From NCBI GenBank assembly GCA_903829945.1, contig CAIKRV010000055.1, positions 1-40,602 on the forward strand: a stretch of DNA of 40,602 nucleotides, written 5' to 3'. This stretch comes from an uncultured bacterium. Lineage in GTDB: Bacteria; Bacteroidota; Bacteroidia; CAILMK01. Made by a program: the position numbers and the translations under genes. Below the pieces are notes generated by a model. It was given only the letters and a program-made list of their open reading frames with translations. It did not search any database and had not been told where the DNA came from. Numbering within the stretch: position 1 is the first letter of the stretch; each line of letters starts with the position of its first letter. Of this stretch, positions 17,696-25,935 are shown in pieces.

Positions 17696-17703
17696 TACCT
17701 TTG
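17696..17703 (+). promoter_or_regulatory. -7 box of the PTPS-family gene
   Basis: TACCTTTG is a perfect TAnnTTTG box 21 nt before the TTG start codon at 17725. A second match (TAGTTTTG, 17720-17727) overlaps that codon and is less likely to be used. Confidence 0.6.
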
Positions 17704-17724
17704 TAGCCATAAATACCAATAGTT

Positions 17725-18138
17725 TTGCCAATTTGCTATATAACAAGAAAAGAGCATTTTAATGCTGCTCACCGACTTTCGAGAGCGGATTGGAGTGATG
17801 AGAAAAATGAAGAAGTATTTGGCCGTTGCGCCAATAAAAACTGGCATGGTCATAATTTTATATTACATGTTACAGTTAAAGGTGAACCTAACCCGGAAAC
17901 AGGTTTTATTATTGATTTAAAATACTTAAGCAAGCTTATAAAAAAAGAAATTACAGATCATTTAGATCATAAAAATTTGAATTTGGATGATACATTCATG
18001 TTTGGTATTTTGCCATCTATAGAAAATATTGCCATTCAGGCTTGGAATAAGTTAGAACCTCATTTGCCGAAAGGCTCTTTACATTGTATTAAGATTGTTG
18101 AAACCGAAAACAATGACGTAACTTATTACGGTGAATGA
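17725..18138 (+). CDS. 6-pyruvoyl-tetrahydropterin synthase / 6-carboxytetrahydropterin synthase (PTPS/QueD family)
   Basis: 137-residue pterin enzyme acting on 7,8-dihydroneopterin triphosphate. Zinc-binding histidines are in AAHRL and HGH. The catalytic Cys lies in CANKNWHGH, a C-x5-HGH spacing as in animal and Bacteroidota PTPS (biopterin type), whereas typical bacterial QueD has C-x3-HGH. The LDHKNLN segment also matches that group. A biopterin-type synthase is therefore favoured over a queuosine enzyme, though some C-x5 members can do both. The start is TTG at 17725: in-frame there is no ATG or GTG between an upstream stop (17710-17712) and the conserved ITRKEHFNAAH segment. The genes beside it are not queuosine genes. 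Confidence 0.9.
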   Translation: MPICYITRKEHFNAAHRLSRADWSDEKNEEVFGRCANKNWHGHNFILHVTVKGEPNPETGFIIDLKYLSKLIKKEITDHLDHKNLNLDDTFMFGILPSIENIAIQAWNKLEPHLPKGSLHCIKIVETENNDVTYYGE

Positions 18139-18141
18139 AAG

Positions 18142-18149
18142 TAAATTTG
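18142..18149 (+). promoter_or_regulatory. -7 box upstream of fabD
   Basis: TAAATTTG, a perfect TAnnTTTG match right after the pterin-synthase stop codon, predicts a leader of about 33 nt for fabD and so an independent promoter. Confidence 0.5.
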
Positions 18150-18185
18150 TAACGTGAGTACTAGAAATTAAAAAATTAATATATA

Positions 18186-19112
18186 ATGAGTTATTATTTA
18201 GATAAAAGCATACCTGCAGCGTACATATTTCCCGGCCAAGGTTCTCAATATCCCGGAATGGGAAAGGATTTATATAAAAATATCGAAACTGTTAGGGATA
18301 TTTTTGATCGTGCGGATGAAATTCTAGGATTCTCCATTTCGCATATAATGTTCGAAGGAAGCGAAGAAGATCTTAAACAAACCAAGGTCACCCAACCTTC
18401 TATTTTTATTCATTCTTTGGCTTTAATTAAGGCATTAGGATCTCATTTTGAGCCTTTTATGGTTGCCGGGCATTCATTAGGAGAGTTTTCGGCCTTAGCT
18501 GCTGCCGGTGCCATTGATTGGCAAGATGCACTTCGTTTAGTAGCAGCTCGTGCAAATGGAATGCAGAAAGCGTGTGAAATGCAAGCATCCACCATGGCTG
18601 CCATATTAGGTTTGGATGATAATATAGTTGATACAACTTGTCGAGAAATAGATGCTTTAGTGGTGGCGGCCAATTTCAATTCTCCGGGCCAAGTAGTTAT
18701 TTCCGGAAGTATCGAAGGTGTAAATTTAGCATGTGAAAAACTCAAGGAAAAAGGTGCTAAAAGAGCAATTATTTTGCCGGTGGGCGGTGCGTTTCACTCA
18801 CCATTAATGGAACCTGCTCGTGAGGAATTAGCCAAAGCTATTGAAAATACGCAGTTCCATGCTCCAATATGCCCTATATATCAAAACGTTACTGGTAAGG
18901 CCGTAAAGGACCCCGTGGAAATTAAAGAAAATCTAATTATCCAACTTACGGCTCCTGTTTTGTGGACTCAAACCATTGAAAATATGGTTATTGATGGGGC
19001 AAATTTATTTGTCGAAGCCGGTCCGGGAAAGGTATTACAAGGTTTAGTTAAAAAGATCAATAAAATGACTCAAACTGAAAGCTTGGAAGAGGTTATTTCA
19101 AAGCAAGAATAA
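18186..19112 (+). CDS. fabD: Malonyl-CoA:ACP transacylase (FabD)
   Basis: 308-residue cytoplasmic enzyme that loads malonyl groups onto acyl carrier protein for fatty-acid elongation. Seen: FPGQGSQYPGMGKDLY near the N-terminus, nucleophile Ser97 in AGHSLGEFSALAAAG, the malonyl-binding Arg in the following helix (ARANGMQ), catalytic His204 in GGAFHSPLMEPA, and GPGKVLQGLVKKI near the C-terminus. Length is normal for stand-alone FabD. It is separated by about 100 bp and a promoter from the methionine aminopeptidase gene. Confidence 0.97.
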   Translation: MSYYLDKSIPAAYIFPGQGSQYPGMGKDLYKNIETVRDIFDRADEILGFSISHIMFEGSEEDLKQTKVTQPSIFIHSLALIKALGSHFEPFMVAGHSLGEFSALAAAGAIDWQDALRLVAARANGMQKACEMQASTMAAILGLDDNIVDTTCREIDALVVAANFNSPGQVVISGSIEGVNLACEKLKEKGAKRAIILPVGGAFHSPLMEPAREELAKAIENTQFHAPICPIYQNVTGKAVKDPVEIKENLIIQLTAPVLWTQTIENMVIDGANLFVEAGPGKVLQGLVKKINKMTQTESLEEVISKQE

Positions 19113-19170
19113 ATTTAATTTAATATTTTTTATACTTATGTAATGTAAAGCAATGGAAAAGATTGACTTC

Positions 19171-19200
19171 TTTGGGTCCAAGCCTTTTTCCCTAACTTTG
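19171..19200 (+). promoter_or_regulatory. Promoter of map (-33 and -7)
   Basis: TTTG at 19171-19174 and TAACTTTG at 19193-19200, separated by 18 nt: the best-formed Bacteroidota sigma-ABfr type promoter in the window. Predicted leader about 12 nt before the ATG at 19216. Confidence 0.75.
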
Positions 19201-19215
19201 CATTTTAGTTGAATT

Positions 19216-19974
19216 ATGGGCATGATTATTATTAAGACTCCTGAGCAGATTGAAGGCATTCGCAAGAGTTCAAAGCTTGCTGCAAAAACTTTACAATATT
19301 TGGAGCAATTTGTGGTAGCTGGTAATACTACGGCTTTTATTAATCAAAAAGCTGAGGAGTTTATGCGTAGTCACGGTGCAATTCCGGCAACCTTAAATTA
19401 TAAAGGCTATCCTGCTGCATCTTGTATTTCAGTAAATGACGAAGTATGTCATGGCGTACCCAATCAATATGTTTTAAAAGACGGTGACATCGTAAATGTA
19501 GATGTAACTACTATATTAAATGGTTATTATGGAGATACGTGCAAAATGTATAGTGTGGGCCAAGTAAGTCCGGAAGCCCAAAGACTTATGGATGTAACCT
19601 TGGAATGTTTGAACCTTGGTATTGCTGAATGTAAACCGGGTAATTTTGTAGGAAATATTGGCTGGGTAATTGGAAATTACGCACGTAAAATGGGATATGG
19701 AGTGGTATATCAATTTTGTGGACACGGCGTTGGAGTGAAATTTCATGAAGATCCGGAGGTAGCACATGATGCTGACCGTAATTCCGGTCCTAAAATGAAA
19801 CCGGGGATGACTTTTACCATTGAACCCATGATTAATGAAGGAAAGGCAAGGGTTAAAGTTGACAAATCAGATAAATGGACGGTAAGAACCATCGACGGTA
19901 AACTTTCTGCACAGTACGAACATACTATCCTAATTACTGAATCAGGATGTGAAATTTTAACTTCACTAGATTAA
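19216..19974 (+). CDS. map: Type I methionine aminopeptidase
   Basis: 252 residues; removes the initiator Met from nascent proteins. The five metal ligands of the family can be seen: two Asp in VDVTTILNGYYGDTCKMY, His in GHGVGVKFHEDP, Glu in FTIEPMINEG, and Glu in QYEHTILIT. CHGVPNQYVLKDGDIVNVD is typical of type I enzymes. The first Met (19216) and the third residue (Met, 19222) are both possible starts; the promoter spacing fits either. A hotdog thioesterase and rlmH follow on the same strand with short gaps (19 and 14 bp), so the three are likely cotranscribed. Confidence 0.97.
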   Translation: MGMIIIKTPEQIEGIRKSSKLAAKTLQYLEQFVVAGNTTAFINQKAEEFMRSHGAIPATLNYKGYPAASCISVNDEVCHGVPNQYVLKDGDIVNVDVTTILNGYYGDTCKMYSVGQVSPEAQRLMDVTLECLNLGIAECKPGNFVGNIGWVIGNYARKMGYGVVYQFCGHGVGVKFHEDPEVAHDADRNSGPKMKPGMTFTIEPMINEGKARVKVDKSDKWTVRTIDGKLSAQYEHTILITESGCEILTSLD

Positions 19975-19993
19975 GTTTCTGAAATTATAAAGC

Positions 19994-20473
19994 ATGGAAT
20001 TTGAAGCGCCCATAAAATATACAGCACAAAATCCCTTATTCAAGGAATTAATTGCAGATAAAATGAGTCGTCAGTACTTTATGCATCATAATGGAATGAC
20101 TTTATCAAAAATTGAAGCAGGATATATTGAAGCACAAGCACCCTTAAATAAGAATCTATTACAGCAAGATGGATTTGTACATGGAGGAGTTACATCCAGT
20201 ATTGCAGATATTGTAACAGGATTTGCTGCATTTTCCTTAGTAAAGAATGACGATAGAGTAGTCACCTCTGATTTAAAAGTGTCTTACTTTAATCCGGGCA
20301 AGGGAGATACCATTTTTGCTCGCGGATGGGTCATTAAAGCCGGTTCAAGATTACACTATTGCGAAAGTGAAATATATGTTATTAAAGATGAAATATATTT
20401 TATGATTGCAAAAGGATATTCCATTATGGCCGTAATTTCAGGAAAAAATAAGAGTGGCAGTGGTGCCCAATAA
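19994..20473 (+). CDS. PaaI family hotdog-fold thioesterase
   Basis: 159 residues with the hotdog thioesterase pattern: an N-terminal helix region, then GYIEAQAPLNKNLLQQDGFVHGGVTSSIADIVTGFAAFS, in which GFVHGGVTSSIAD matches the active-site helix of PaaI/YbgC-like acyl-CoA thioesterases, and TSDLKVSYFNPGKGDTIFARG for the central beta strand. It probably hydrolyses an acyl- or aryl-CoA in the cytoplasm; the substrate is unknown. It sits between map and rlmH, 19 and 14 bp from them, in a likely operon. Confidence 0.88.
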   Translation: MEFEAPIKYTAQNPLFKELIADKMSRQYFMHHNGMTLSKIEAGYIEAQAPLNKNLLQQDGFVHGGVTSSIADIVTGFAAFSLVKNDDRVVTSDLKVSYFNPGKGDTIFARGWVIKAGSRLHYCESEIYVIKDEIYFMIAKGYSIMAVISGKNKSGSGAQ

Positions 20474-20487
20474 CTTAAATTTCTACT

Positions 20488-20955
20488 ATGAAGGTATCTT
20501 ATTGGTGTATTGGAAAAACTGATGATGCCTATTTGAAAGAGGGGACGGCCATTTACCTTAAAAAATTAATGCCCTACCTTAGCTTCCAATATCTTGAATT
20601 ATCAGCTTCTAAATTAAAAAATGGGGTAGCGGATATGCACCGCAGTTTTGAAAAGGATGAGGTGCTGAAAATTTTAAAACCCAATGACCTATTGATTTTA
20701 TTGGATGAAAAAGGAGAATTAATGTCTTCTGAAAAATTTGCACAATGGATGCAAAAAAAATTCAATGTAGCCCAAGGAAATATAGTTTTTCTTAGTGGAG
20801 GGGCTTATGGCTTTCATGAGGAATTATATAAACGATCTATTGCTAAGTTGGCACTATCGGAAATGACTTTTACCCATCAAATGGTTCGTCTAATTTTTTT
20901 AGAGCAACTTTATCGCTGTATGACTATTTTGCGGAAGGAACCTTATCACCATTAG
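20488..20955 (+). CDS. rlmH: 23S rRNA (pseudouridine-1915-N3)-methyltransferase RlmH
   Basis: 155-residue SPOUT methyltransferase that methylates pseudouridine 1915 in helix 69 of 23S rRNA. Seen: LLILLDEKGELMSSEKFA, the SAM-binding knot segment VFLSGGAYGFHEE, and the typical end TFTHQMVRLIFLEQLYRCMTILRKEPYHH. Length and C-terminus match the family. Its last 32 bp overlap the convergent small membrane-protein gene. Confidence 0.96.
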   Translation: MKVSYWCIGKTDDAYLKEGTAIYLKKLMPYLSFQYLELSASKLKNGVADMHRSFEKDEVLKILKPNDLLILLDEKGELMSSEKFAQWMQKKFNVAQGNIVFLSGGAYGFHEELYKRSIAKLALSEMTFTHQMVRLIFLEQLYRCMTILRKEPYHH

Positions 20956-21439
20956 CAGGTGGAACTTTGCAATCTTTGGTTTGCTTATATAAGCTTACAC
21001 GTACTTGAATACCATATTCATCTGAAAGATGGCCCATAAGTTCATAATATTTTAACTCCTTGTATAAAGCTTTTCTACTCGAGGAAATTAAAAAATAAGC
21101 TCCTGTTAAACTGGTAACTCCGCCAACAATCCCTAACAGTGCCGGATGTCCTACCGCAAGGTCTCCAATATTTGGATTAGGTTGAATAATACCGTTTAAA
21201 ATTACTATGGCAGGATATAAAGGCAAAACATAAAATCCAATTCTTCTATCTCTAAAGAAAATATTAATGAGGGCTTTGGCAGAATCATCCTTACCATACA
21301 GCGCCATAAATTCTTTTTTGCTTAATTTGTATTCTGATTTTTTGGGATGCATTCCTTCACGTGGATCTTTGTGACCCAATGCAAAACTCATTCCTGCAAA
21401 CAGTAGCATGAATGTAAAAAACACGATTAACTTTTTCAT
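20924..21439 (-). CDS. Small exported or membrane protein of unknown function
   Basis: 171 residues from the ATG at 21439 (MKKLIVFFTFM). The open frame reaches an ATG at 21451, but the later start gives a normal signal peptide (about 1-20, cut near SFALG). The mature part begins with a charged stretch (KLSKKEFMALYGKDDSAKALINIFF) and has hydrophobic segments around residues 72-85 and 97-118 that could be membrane helices. The tail is Lys/Pro-rich. I do not recognise a named family. The 3' end overlaps rlmH by 32 bp tail to tail, and the start is divergent from yraN, 34 bp apart. Confidence 0.75.
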   Translation of the reverse strand: MKKLIVFFTFMLLFAGMSFALGHKDPREGMHPKKSEYKLSKKEFMALYGKDDSAKALINIFFRDRRIGFYVLPLYPAIVILNGIIQPNPNIGDLAVGHPALLGIVGGVTSLTGAYFLISSSRKALYKELKYYELMGHLSDEYGIQVRVSLYKQTKDCKVPPANGDKVPSAK

Positions 21440-21473
21440 ATCCATACACAAATATACTTAATACCCATTCAAA

Positions 21474-21833
21474 TTGCAAAATAGTAATAGAAAAACAGGA
21501 CTTATCGGCGAAGATTTAGCATTAAATTATTTATTAAATCAAGGTTACTTACTTTTAGAGCGAAATTGGCGGTTCAAACATTATGAAATTGACCTCATCA
21601 TGAAAGATGGTTCATTTTTGGTTTTTGTGGAGGTTAAAGCCAGAAGTACGGCTGCGTTTGGTTGGCCAGAGCAAGCAGTACACCTGAGTAAACAAGCTTT
21701 TTTATTAAAAGCGGCACAGGAGTACCTCTTCCAAAATAATAATCAAGGTGAATTACGTTTTGATATTATTGCAATTATTTTGACTAAGTCAGGACCCAAA
21801 ATTGAACATATAAAGGACTTTTTTATCCCTTAA
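21474..21833 (+). CDS. yraN: YraN family protein (UPF0102, nuclease-like fold)
   Basis: 119 residues, normal for the UPF0102 family of predicted Holliday-junction-resolvase-like endonuclease folds. Core motifs: GLIGEDLALNYLLNQGY, LLERNWRFKHYEIDLIMKDG with the Glu/Asp pair, and VFVEVKARS with the ExK motif. The start is a TTG at 21474: upstream in frame the first stop is at 21459-21461 and no ATG or GTG lies between. The biochemical role of the family is not settled. Its stop overlaps the convergent receptor gene by 4 bp. Confidence 0.9.
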   Translation: MQNSNRKTGLIGEDLALNYLLNQGYLLLERNWRFKHYEIDLIMKDGSFLVFVEVKARSTAAFGWPEQAVHLSKQAFLLKAAQEYLFQNNNQGELRFDIIAIILTKSGPKIEHIKDFFIP

Positions 21834-24001
21834 AAATTCATTCTTACTACTAAGTTTACTACGCGTCCTTCTAATGGTCCCCAAATTGGTCGAAACGTTG
21901 GATTAGAAATCGGACCACTTACGACTTGTTCAAACCGTGTTTGACGTGTATCGGTAAGGTTTTCACCATTTAGAACAATTGTGAAATTCCCAATGGCTTT
22001 TGATACCATGATTCCCGCAACGAAATATTCATGACTAAGTGTATTGTCCGGCAAGTGTTGCACCCCTGTAAAGAAAGTTTCCAAACCAAACCTCCATTTG
22101 TTGGTGGTATTAACTACAAATGTCCCCACTAAACGGTGTTTGGGTACAAAACTTAAAGTAGGATTTTCCTTATCATAACCTTGTTTGGCTTCAATGTATG
22201 TATATGCCAAAACTAAATCAATGCGACGAGTAGAAACTCTAATATTGGATTCACTACCTTTAGATTCGATAGGGGAACTTGCATTGATATATCGAATCAG
22301 TCCTTTATAATACTGTGCACTATCAACTACCAATGGTGATTGTAATCTTGTATAATAAAAGGCCTGATTTAAAGTAAGGCTCATATTTGGTGTAAAATAA
22401 TATTTATAAGTAAAATCCAAATTTAAACCGGATGCATTTTCAGGTTTTAGATTTTTATCAATGGGTAAAACATTTCTATATCCTGCCTCCTCAGAGGTTT
22501 CTGTAAATACCGTAGGACTTTTATAACCCATACCTCCTCCAAATCTTCCACTAAACTCTTCGGTAAAATGATAAATAGCTGATAGACGAGGCAAAGTATA
22601 AAATCCAAATTTATTTTGATAATCTTCACGGATGCCACCTTGGATAATCATGTTTTTTATAATATGCCAATCATCCTGTGCAAATACGCCTAAGGTGGAA
22701 TACACATAGCTTCTGTCTAATAAGCTTAGTGTTTTATCTTCCATAAAATTTTCCGTTGTAAAACTAGAGCCTAACACAATATTATGTTGTTTTTCACGAA
22801 TAAAAACGGCGGCTTCAGTAAATGAATTAATTTGCGAACCTTTAAAAAACGATGATCCGCTTTGCAGTGTTCTGGTATAATAACCAACACTATTTTTAAG
22901 GGTTAGATAGACGTTAGAGCTTAATTTTGCATCATATCGCATTTGCGAATATTCCCTCTGACTTTGACTCCTTTCTAAATAGCTATGAACAGAATCCGGT
23001 TTATATCTAATGGCGTACATATCACCGCCACTTCTATCTTCATAGGTTGCATTCATACCAATGGTAAAGAGTGAAGAATCTTTCCCGTAAAAAAATAATT
23101 TTGGAGCAAAACTTAGTTGTGAAAGTTGCGGTACATCTGAAAATCCATCATGATTTACATCTACTGCTTGTCCATTGACACTATTTACGAGGATAGTATA
23201 TCCAATTTTTTCGTTTCTTCCGGAAAAGAAAGCACCAAGGTCAGTTTCATGCAATGATGTTTGATTAAGTACAATAATTCTTTCAGGAGTAGTGGATGGC
23301 GCCTTAGATACAAAATTAATAATCCCTGCAATGGCATCTGCTCCATATAAGGTAGAAGAAGATCCTTTAATTACTTCTGCTTGTTTTAAATCCAAAGGAG
23401 GAATGGACATTATACTTAAGCTACCGGAAAAGCCGCCATATAATGGAAAGCCATCTTTTAAAATTTGAGTATATCTACCATCCAATCCTTGAATTCTTAT
23501 ATTTACATTTCCACTGGTTGCGGAAGTTGTTTGGCTCTGAATACCTGTAGTTTCGCCAAGTAAATTAGAAATATTGGCCGGTTGCATTACGGTTTCTTCT
23601 TCCAAATCTTCCTGCCCAATCACTTCAATTCGAATCGGAATATTCTCAATCCTTGAATTCGTTCGGGTACTGGTTACCGTTACTTCTTCTTCTTCAATAG
23701 ATTCAGAAGGGAGCAAAATAATTTTTGAGGAAGAATCTGATTGAGGGAAGTGAACCGGCACCTCTATTTTTTTATAACCAATAAGTGAAAAAACTAAAGT
23801 AATATCACCATTTGGGAGATTGTAGATGACTACATTACCTTTACTAACGGCCCCGGTTTTAGTTCCTTTTATAAATACACTTACCCCGGGTAAGACATCG
23901 CCATCTACACTGTCCTTGATTATAGCACGATAGGTGTTTTGTCCGTACCCTTGGATAACAGATAATACAAATAAAATCGGGAGATATAATAGTTTTTTCA
24001 C
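21830..24001 (-). CDS. TonB-dependent outer membrane receptor
   Basis: 723 residues beginning at a GTG. Order: signal peptide (1-20), CarboxypepD_reg-like domain (about 22-105), TonB box-like EEEVTVTSTRT, plug (about 113-235, with NVNIRIQGLDGRYTQILKDG and KGSSSTLYGADAIAGIINF), and a beta-barrel to the terminal Phe (VVNLVVRMNF), as expected for BAM-dependent barrels. It resembles BtuB/CirA-like receptors more than SusC (no SusD gene nearby, shorter). The ligand is unknown; siderophore, haem, cobalamin or metal are options. A perfect -7 box (TATTTTTG, 24006-24013) sits 4 nt before the GTG. Confidence 0.93.
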   Translation of the reverse strand: MKKLLYLPILFVLSVIQGYGQNTYRAIIKDSVDGDVLPGVSVFIKGTKTGAVSKGNVVIYNLPNGDITLVFSLIGYKKIEVPVHFPQSDSSSKIILLPSESIEEEEVTVTSTRTNSRIENIPIRIEVIGQEDLEEETVMQPANISNLLGETTGIQSQTTSATSGNVNIRIQGLDGRYTQILKDGFPLYGGFSGSLSIMSIPPLDLKQAEVIKGSSSTLYGADAIAGIINFVSKAPSTTPERIIVLNQTSLHETDLGAFFSGRNEKIGYTILVNSVNGQAVDVNHDGFSDVPQLSQLSFAPKLFFYGKDSSLFTIGMNATYEDRSGGDMYAIRYKPDSVHSYLERSQSQREYSQMRYDAKLSSNVYLTLKNSVGYYTRTLQSGSSFFKGSQINSFTEAAVFIREKQHNIVLGSSFTTENFMEDKTLSLLDRSYVYSTLGVFAQDDWHIIKNMIIQGGIREDYQNKFGFYTLPRLSAIYHFTEEFSGRFGGGMGYKSPTVFTETSEEAGYRNVLPIDKNLKPENASGLNLDFTYKYYFTPNMSLTLNQAFYYTRLQSPLVVDSAQYYKGLIRYINASSPIESKGSESNIRVSTRRIDLVLAYTYIEAKQGYDKENPTLSFVPKHRLVGTFVVNTTNKWRFGLETFFTGVQHLPDNTLSHEYFVAGIMVSKAIGNFTIVLNGENLTDTRQTRFEQVVSGPISNPTFRPIWGPLEGRVVNLVVRMNF

Positions 24002-24005
24002 GCGG

Positions 24006-24013
24006 CAAAAATA
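24006..24013 (-). promoter_or_regulatory. -7 box immediately upstream of the TonB receptor gene
   Basis: TATTTTTG on the minus strand matches TAnnTTTG perfectly and ends 4 nt before the GTG start, the same geometry as at rfaD. It may drive a leaderless or nearly leaderless mRNA. Confidence 0.45.
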
Positions 24014-24099
24014 CTAAGCCAATAGTATTATCGGTGGTTTAATTTGAGGGCTTAATGTTTCCTTAATATAGGTTTTACAATCTTCTAATAATCAGGGTC

Positions 24100-24107
24100 T
24101 AATTTTG
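24100..24107 (+). promoter_or_regulatory. -7 box upstream of the interrupted small ORF
   Basis: TAATTTTG is a perfect TAnnTTTG box 20 nt before the ATG at 24128, in the 373-bp gap between the receptor and guaB. Confidence 0.4.
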
Positions 24108-24127
24108 TATTTAATATCGAACAGCTT

Positions 24128-24343
24128 ATGGAATTCAAATATACAAAGTATATAACCTTCGTATTAATCATTTTTGCGTTAACTGCATGGCATTTTGCTT
24201 CGCATGCCTAAGCCAATAAATGGATGAATACTTCCTTCTTTTTTTATTGTATTAATGGTCAAGCCATCATCCGTCAATTAGATAGGAATGGTCAGCCAAT
24301 CGATTTTCATATTATAGCGAATGAAATTCGAGTTCAGAAATAA
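24128..24343 (+). pseudogene. Small ORF interrupted by an in-frame TAA (fragment or pseudogene)
   Basis: From the ATG at 24128 the frame codes 27 residues (MEFKYTKYITFVLIIFALTA, hydrophobic, signal-like) to a TAA at 24209-24211. The same frame then continues open, with an ATG at 24224, for 39 more residues (including CINGQAIIRQLDRNGQPID) to a TAA at 24341-24343. If the internal stop is ignored, the product is about 71 codons long with a signal segment and a soluble tail. It may be a decayed small secreted-protein gene, a sequencing error, or two micro-ORFs. No family recognised. This is the only notable content of the 24002-24374 gap apart from the promoter boxes. Confidence 0.4.
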
Positions 24344-24374
24344 GAATTACCCGAAGTTAAATTTACTTTAATCC

Positions 24375-25847
24375 TTATTTCGGGCTATAATTTGGCGCTT
24401 CTTTAGTAATGACTACATCATGTGGATGGCTTTCGCGAATGCCACTGGTAGTTATTCTAATAAACTTAGCTTGTTGCAAATGTTCAATGGTAGCTGCGCC
24501 TGCATACCCCATTCCTGCACGCAATCCACCAATATACTGATACATTACCTCTGATAAGCGTCCTTTGTATGGTACTCTTCCTACAATACCTTCAGGAACC
24601 AGCTTTTTAATTTCATCATCCGGATCTTGAAAATAACGATCACCGGAGCCTTGTTTCATGGCTTCAAGAGAGCCCATTCCTCTATATGTTTTGAATTTTC
24701 TTCCTTCAAAAATGATGGTTTCACCGGGAGCTTCTTCCACACCTGCAAAAATACTTCCGGCCATAATGGTACTTGCGCCTGCTGCTATAGCCTTTACAAT
24801 ATCCCCTGTAAAACGTATACCTCCATCAGCAATGACTGGAATTCCTGTGCCTTTTAAAATATTAGCACATTCCATAATTGCAGATAGTTGTGGCATTCCA
24901 ATTCCAGCTATTACTCGAGTAGTACATATAGAACCCGGTCCTACACCTACTTTTACCGCATCAGCACCAGCATCAGCTAATGCTTTTGCGCCGGCAGCTG
25001 TGGCAACATTGCCCGCAATAATTTCTGCATCAGGAAATTTTGCACGCACACGTGCAATCGTTTCCAATACTCCTTTAGAATGGCCATGGGCTGTATCTAT
25101 TACAATTACATCGGCCTCAGCTTTTAATAACGCCGCAACACGTTCTTCAATATCATAAGTTACCCCAACACCAGCACCCACACGAAGACGGCCATATTTA
25201 TCCTTGCAAGAATTTGGATAAGAACTAAGTTTTTCAATATCCTTAAAAGTAATGAGCCCTTTTAAAGTCCCTTCCTTATTTACCACCGGGAGCTTTTCAA
25301 TCTTATATTTTTTCAATAATTCTTCTGCTTCTCCCAAGCTAATGCCTTCTTCAGCTGTAATAAGATGATCGCGTGTCATTACCTCGGAAACACCTCGGTT
25401 CATTACTTCTTCAAAACGAAGATCGCGATTGGTAAGGATGCCTACCAGTTTCCCTTCATTATTTACAATGGGGATGCCTCCTATCTTATTATCTTTCATT
25501 ATTTTGAGCGCATCAGATACGGTGGCTGTTTCTACCATGGTAATGGGATCCTGAATCATTCCGCTTTCCGAACGTTTTACGCGGCGAACTTGCTCAGCTT
25601 GATCTTTGATAGACATATTCTTATGGATTATACCTATACCACCTTCTCTGGCTATAGCTATGGCTAAAGAATATTCAGTTACTGTATCCATTGCAGCAGA
25701 TACGATTGGAACATTGATGCGAATATTACGCGTCAAATTAGTTTCTAATCGAGTTTGAAAAGGTAGGATTTCAGAAAAGGCCGGCACTACCAGAACATCG
25801 TCATAAGTAAGGCCTTCAAAAAGAATTTTATCATTATACGTTGACAT
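24375..25847 (-). CDS. guaB: Inosine-5'-monophosphate dehydrogenase
   Basis: 490 residues; oxidises IMP to XMP with NAD+, the committed step to GMP. Features: GLTYDDVLVVPAFSEILP at the N-terminus, two CBS domains inserted at about 95-215, GVGVTYDIEERV, GNVATAAGAKAL, the catalytic loop GVGPGSICTTRV with the nucleophilic Cys, DGGIRFTGDI, the YRGMGSLEAM flap, and the C-terminal AGMGYAGAATIEHLQ. I start at the ATG at 25847 (MSTYNDKILFEG) rather than 25859. The CBS pair suggests allosteric purine-nucleotide control, as known for the family. It is a single gene with its own promoter. Confidence 0.98.
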   Translation of the reverse strand: MSTYNDKILFEGLTYDDVLVVPAFSEILPFQTRLETNLTRNIRINVPIVSAAMDTVTEYSLAIAIAREGGIGIIHKNMSIKDQAEQVRRVKRSESGMIQDPITMVETATVSDALKIMKDNKIGGIPIVNNEGKLVGILTNRDLRFEEVMNRGVSEVMTRDHLITAEEGISLGEAEELLKKYKIEKLPVVNKEGTLKGLITFKDIEKLSSYPNSCKDKYGRLRVGAGVGVTYDIEERVAALLKAEADVIVIDTAHGHSKGVLETIARVRAKFPDAEIIAGNVATAAGAKALADAGADAVKVGVGPGSICTTRVIAGIGMPQLSAIMECANILKGTGIPVIADGGIRFTGDIVKAIAAGASTIMAGSIFAGVEEAPGETIIFEGRKFKTYRGMGSLEAMKQGSGDRYFQDPDDEIKKLVPEGIVGRVPYKGRLSEVMYQYIGGLRAGMGYAGAATIEHLQQAKFIRITTSGIRESHPHDVVITKEAPNYSPK

Positions 25848-25883
25848 AACGGCAAACAATTTTAGATTTCATTATTTGCGGTA

Positions 25884-25891
25884 CAAAATTA
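25884..25891 (-). promoter_or_regulatory. -7 box of guaB
   Basis: TAATTTTG on the minus strand, a perfect TAnnTTTG match, predicts a leader of about 33 nt before the guaB ATG. Confidence 0.6.
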
Positions 25892-25935
25892 CGTAAAATT
25901 CTTTTAATCTGAAAGAAAAGCAAGAAGTCTTATTT

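Noticed and set aside
24658-25158. 166-residue open frame on the plus strand
   Set aside because: It lies entirely opposite guaB, whose protein is unmistakable. The antisense product is a low-complexity Ala/Pro/Ile/Ser shadow with no domain.
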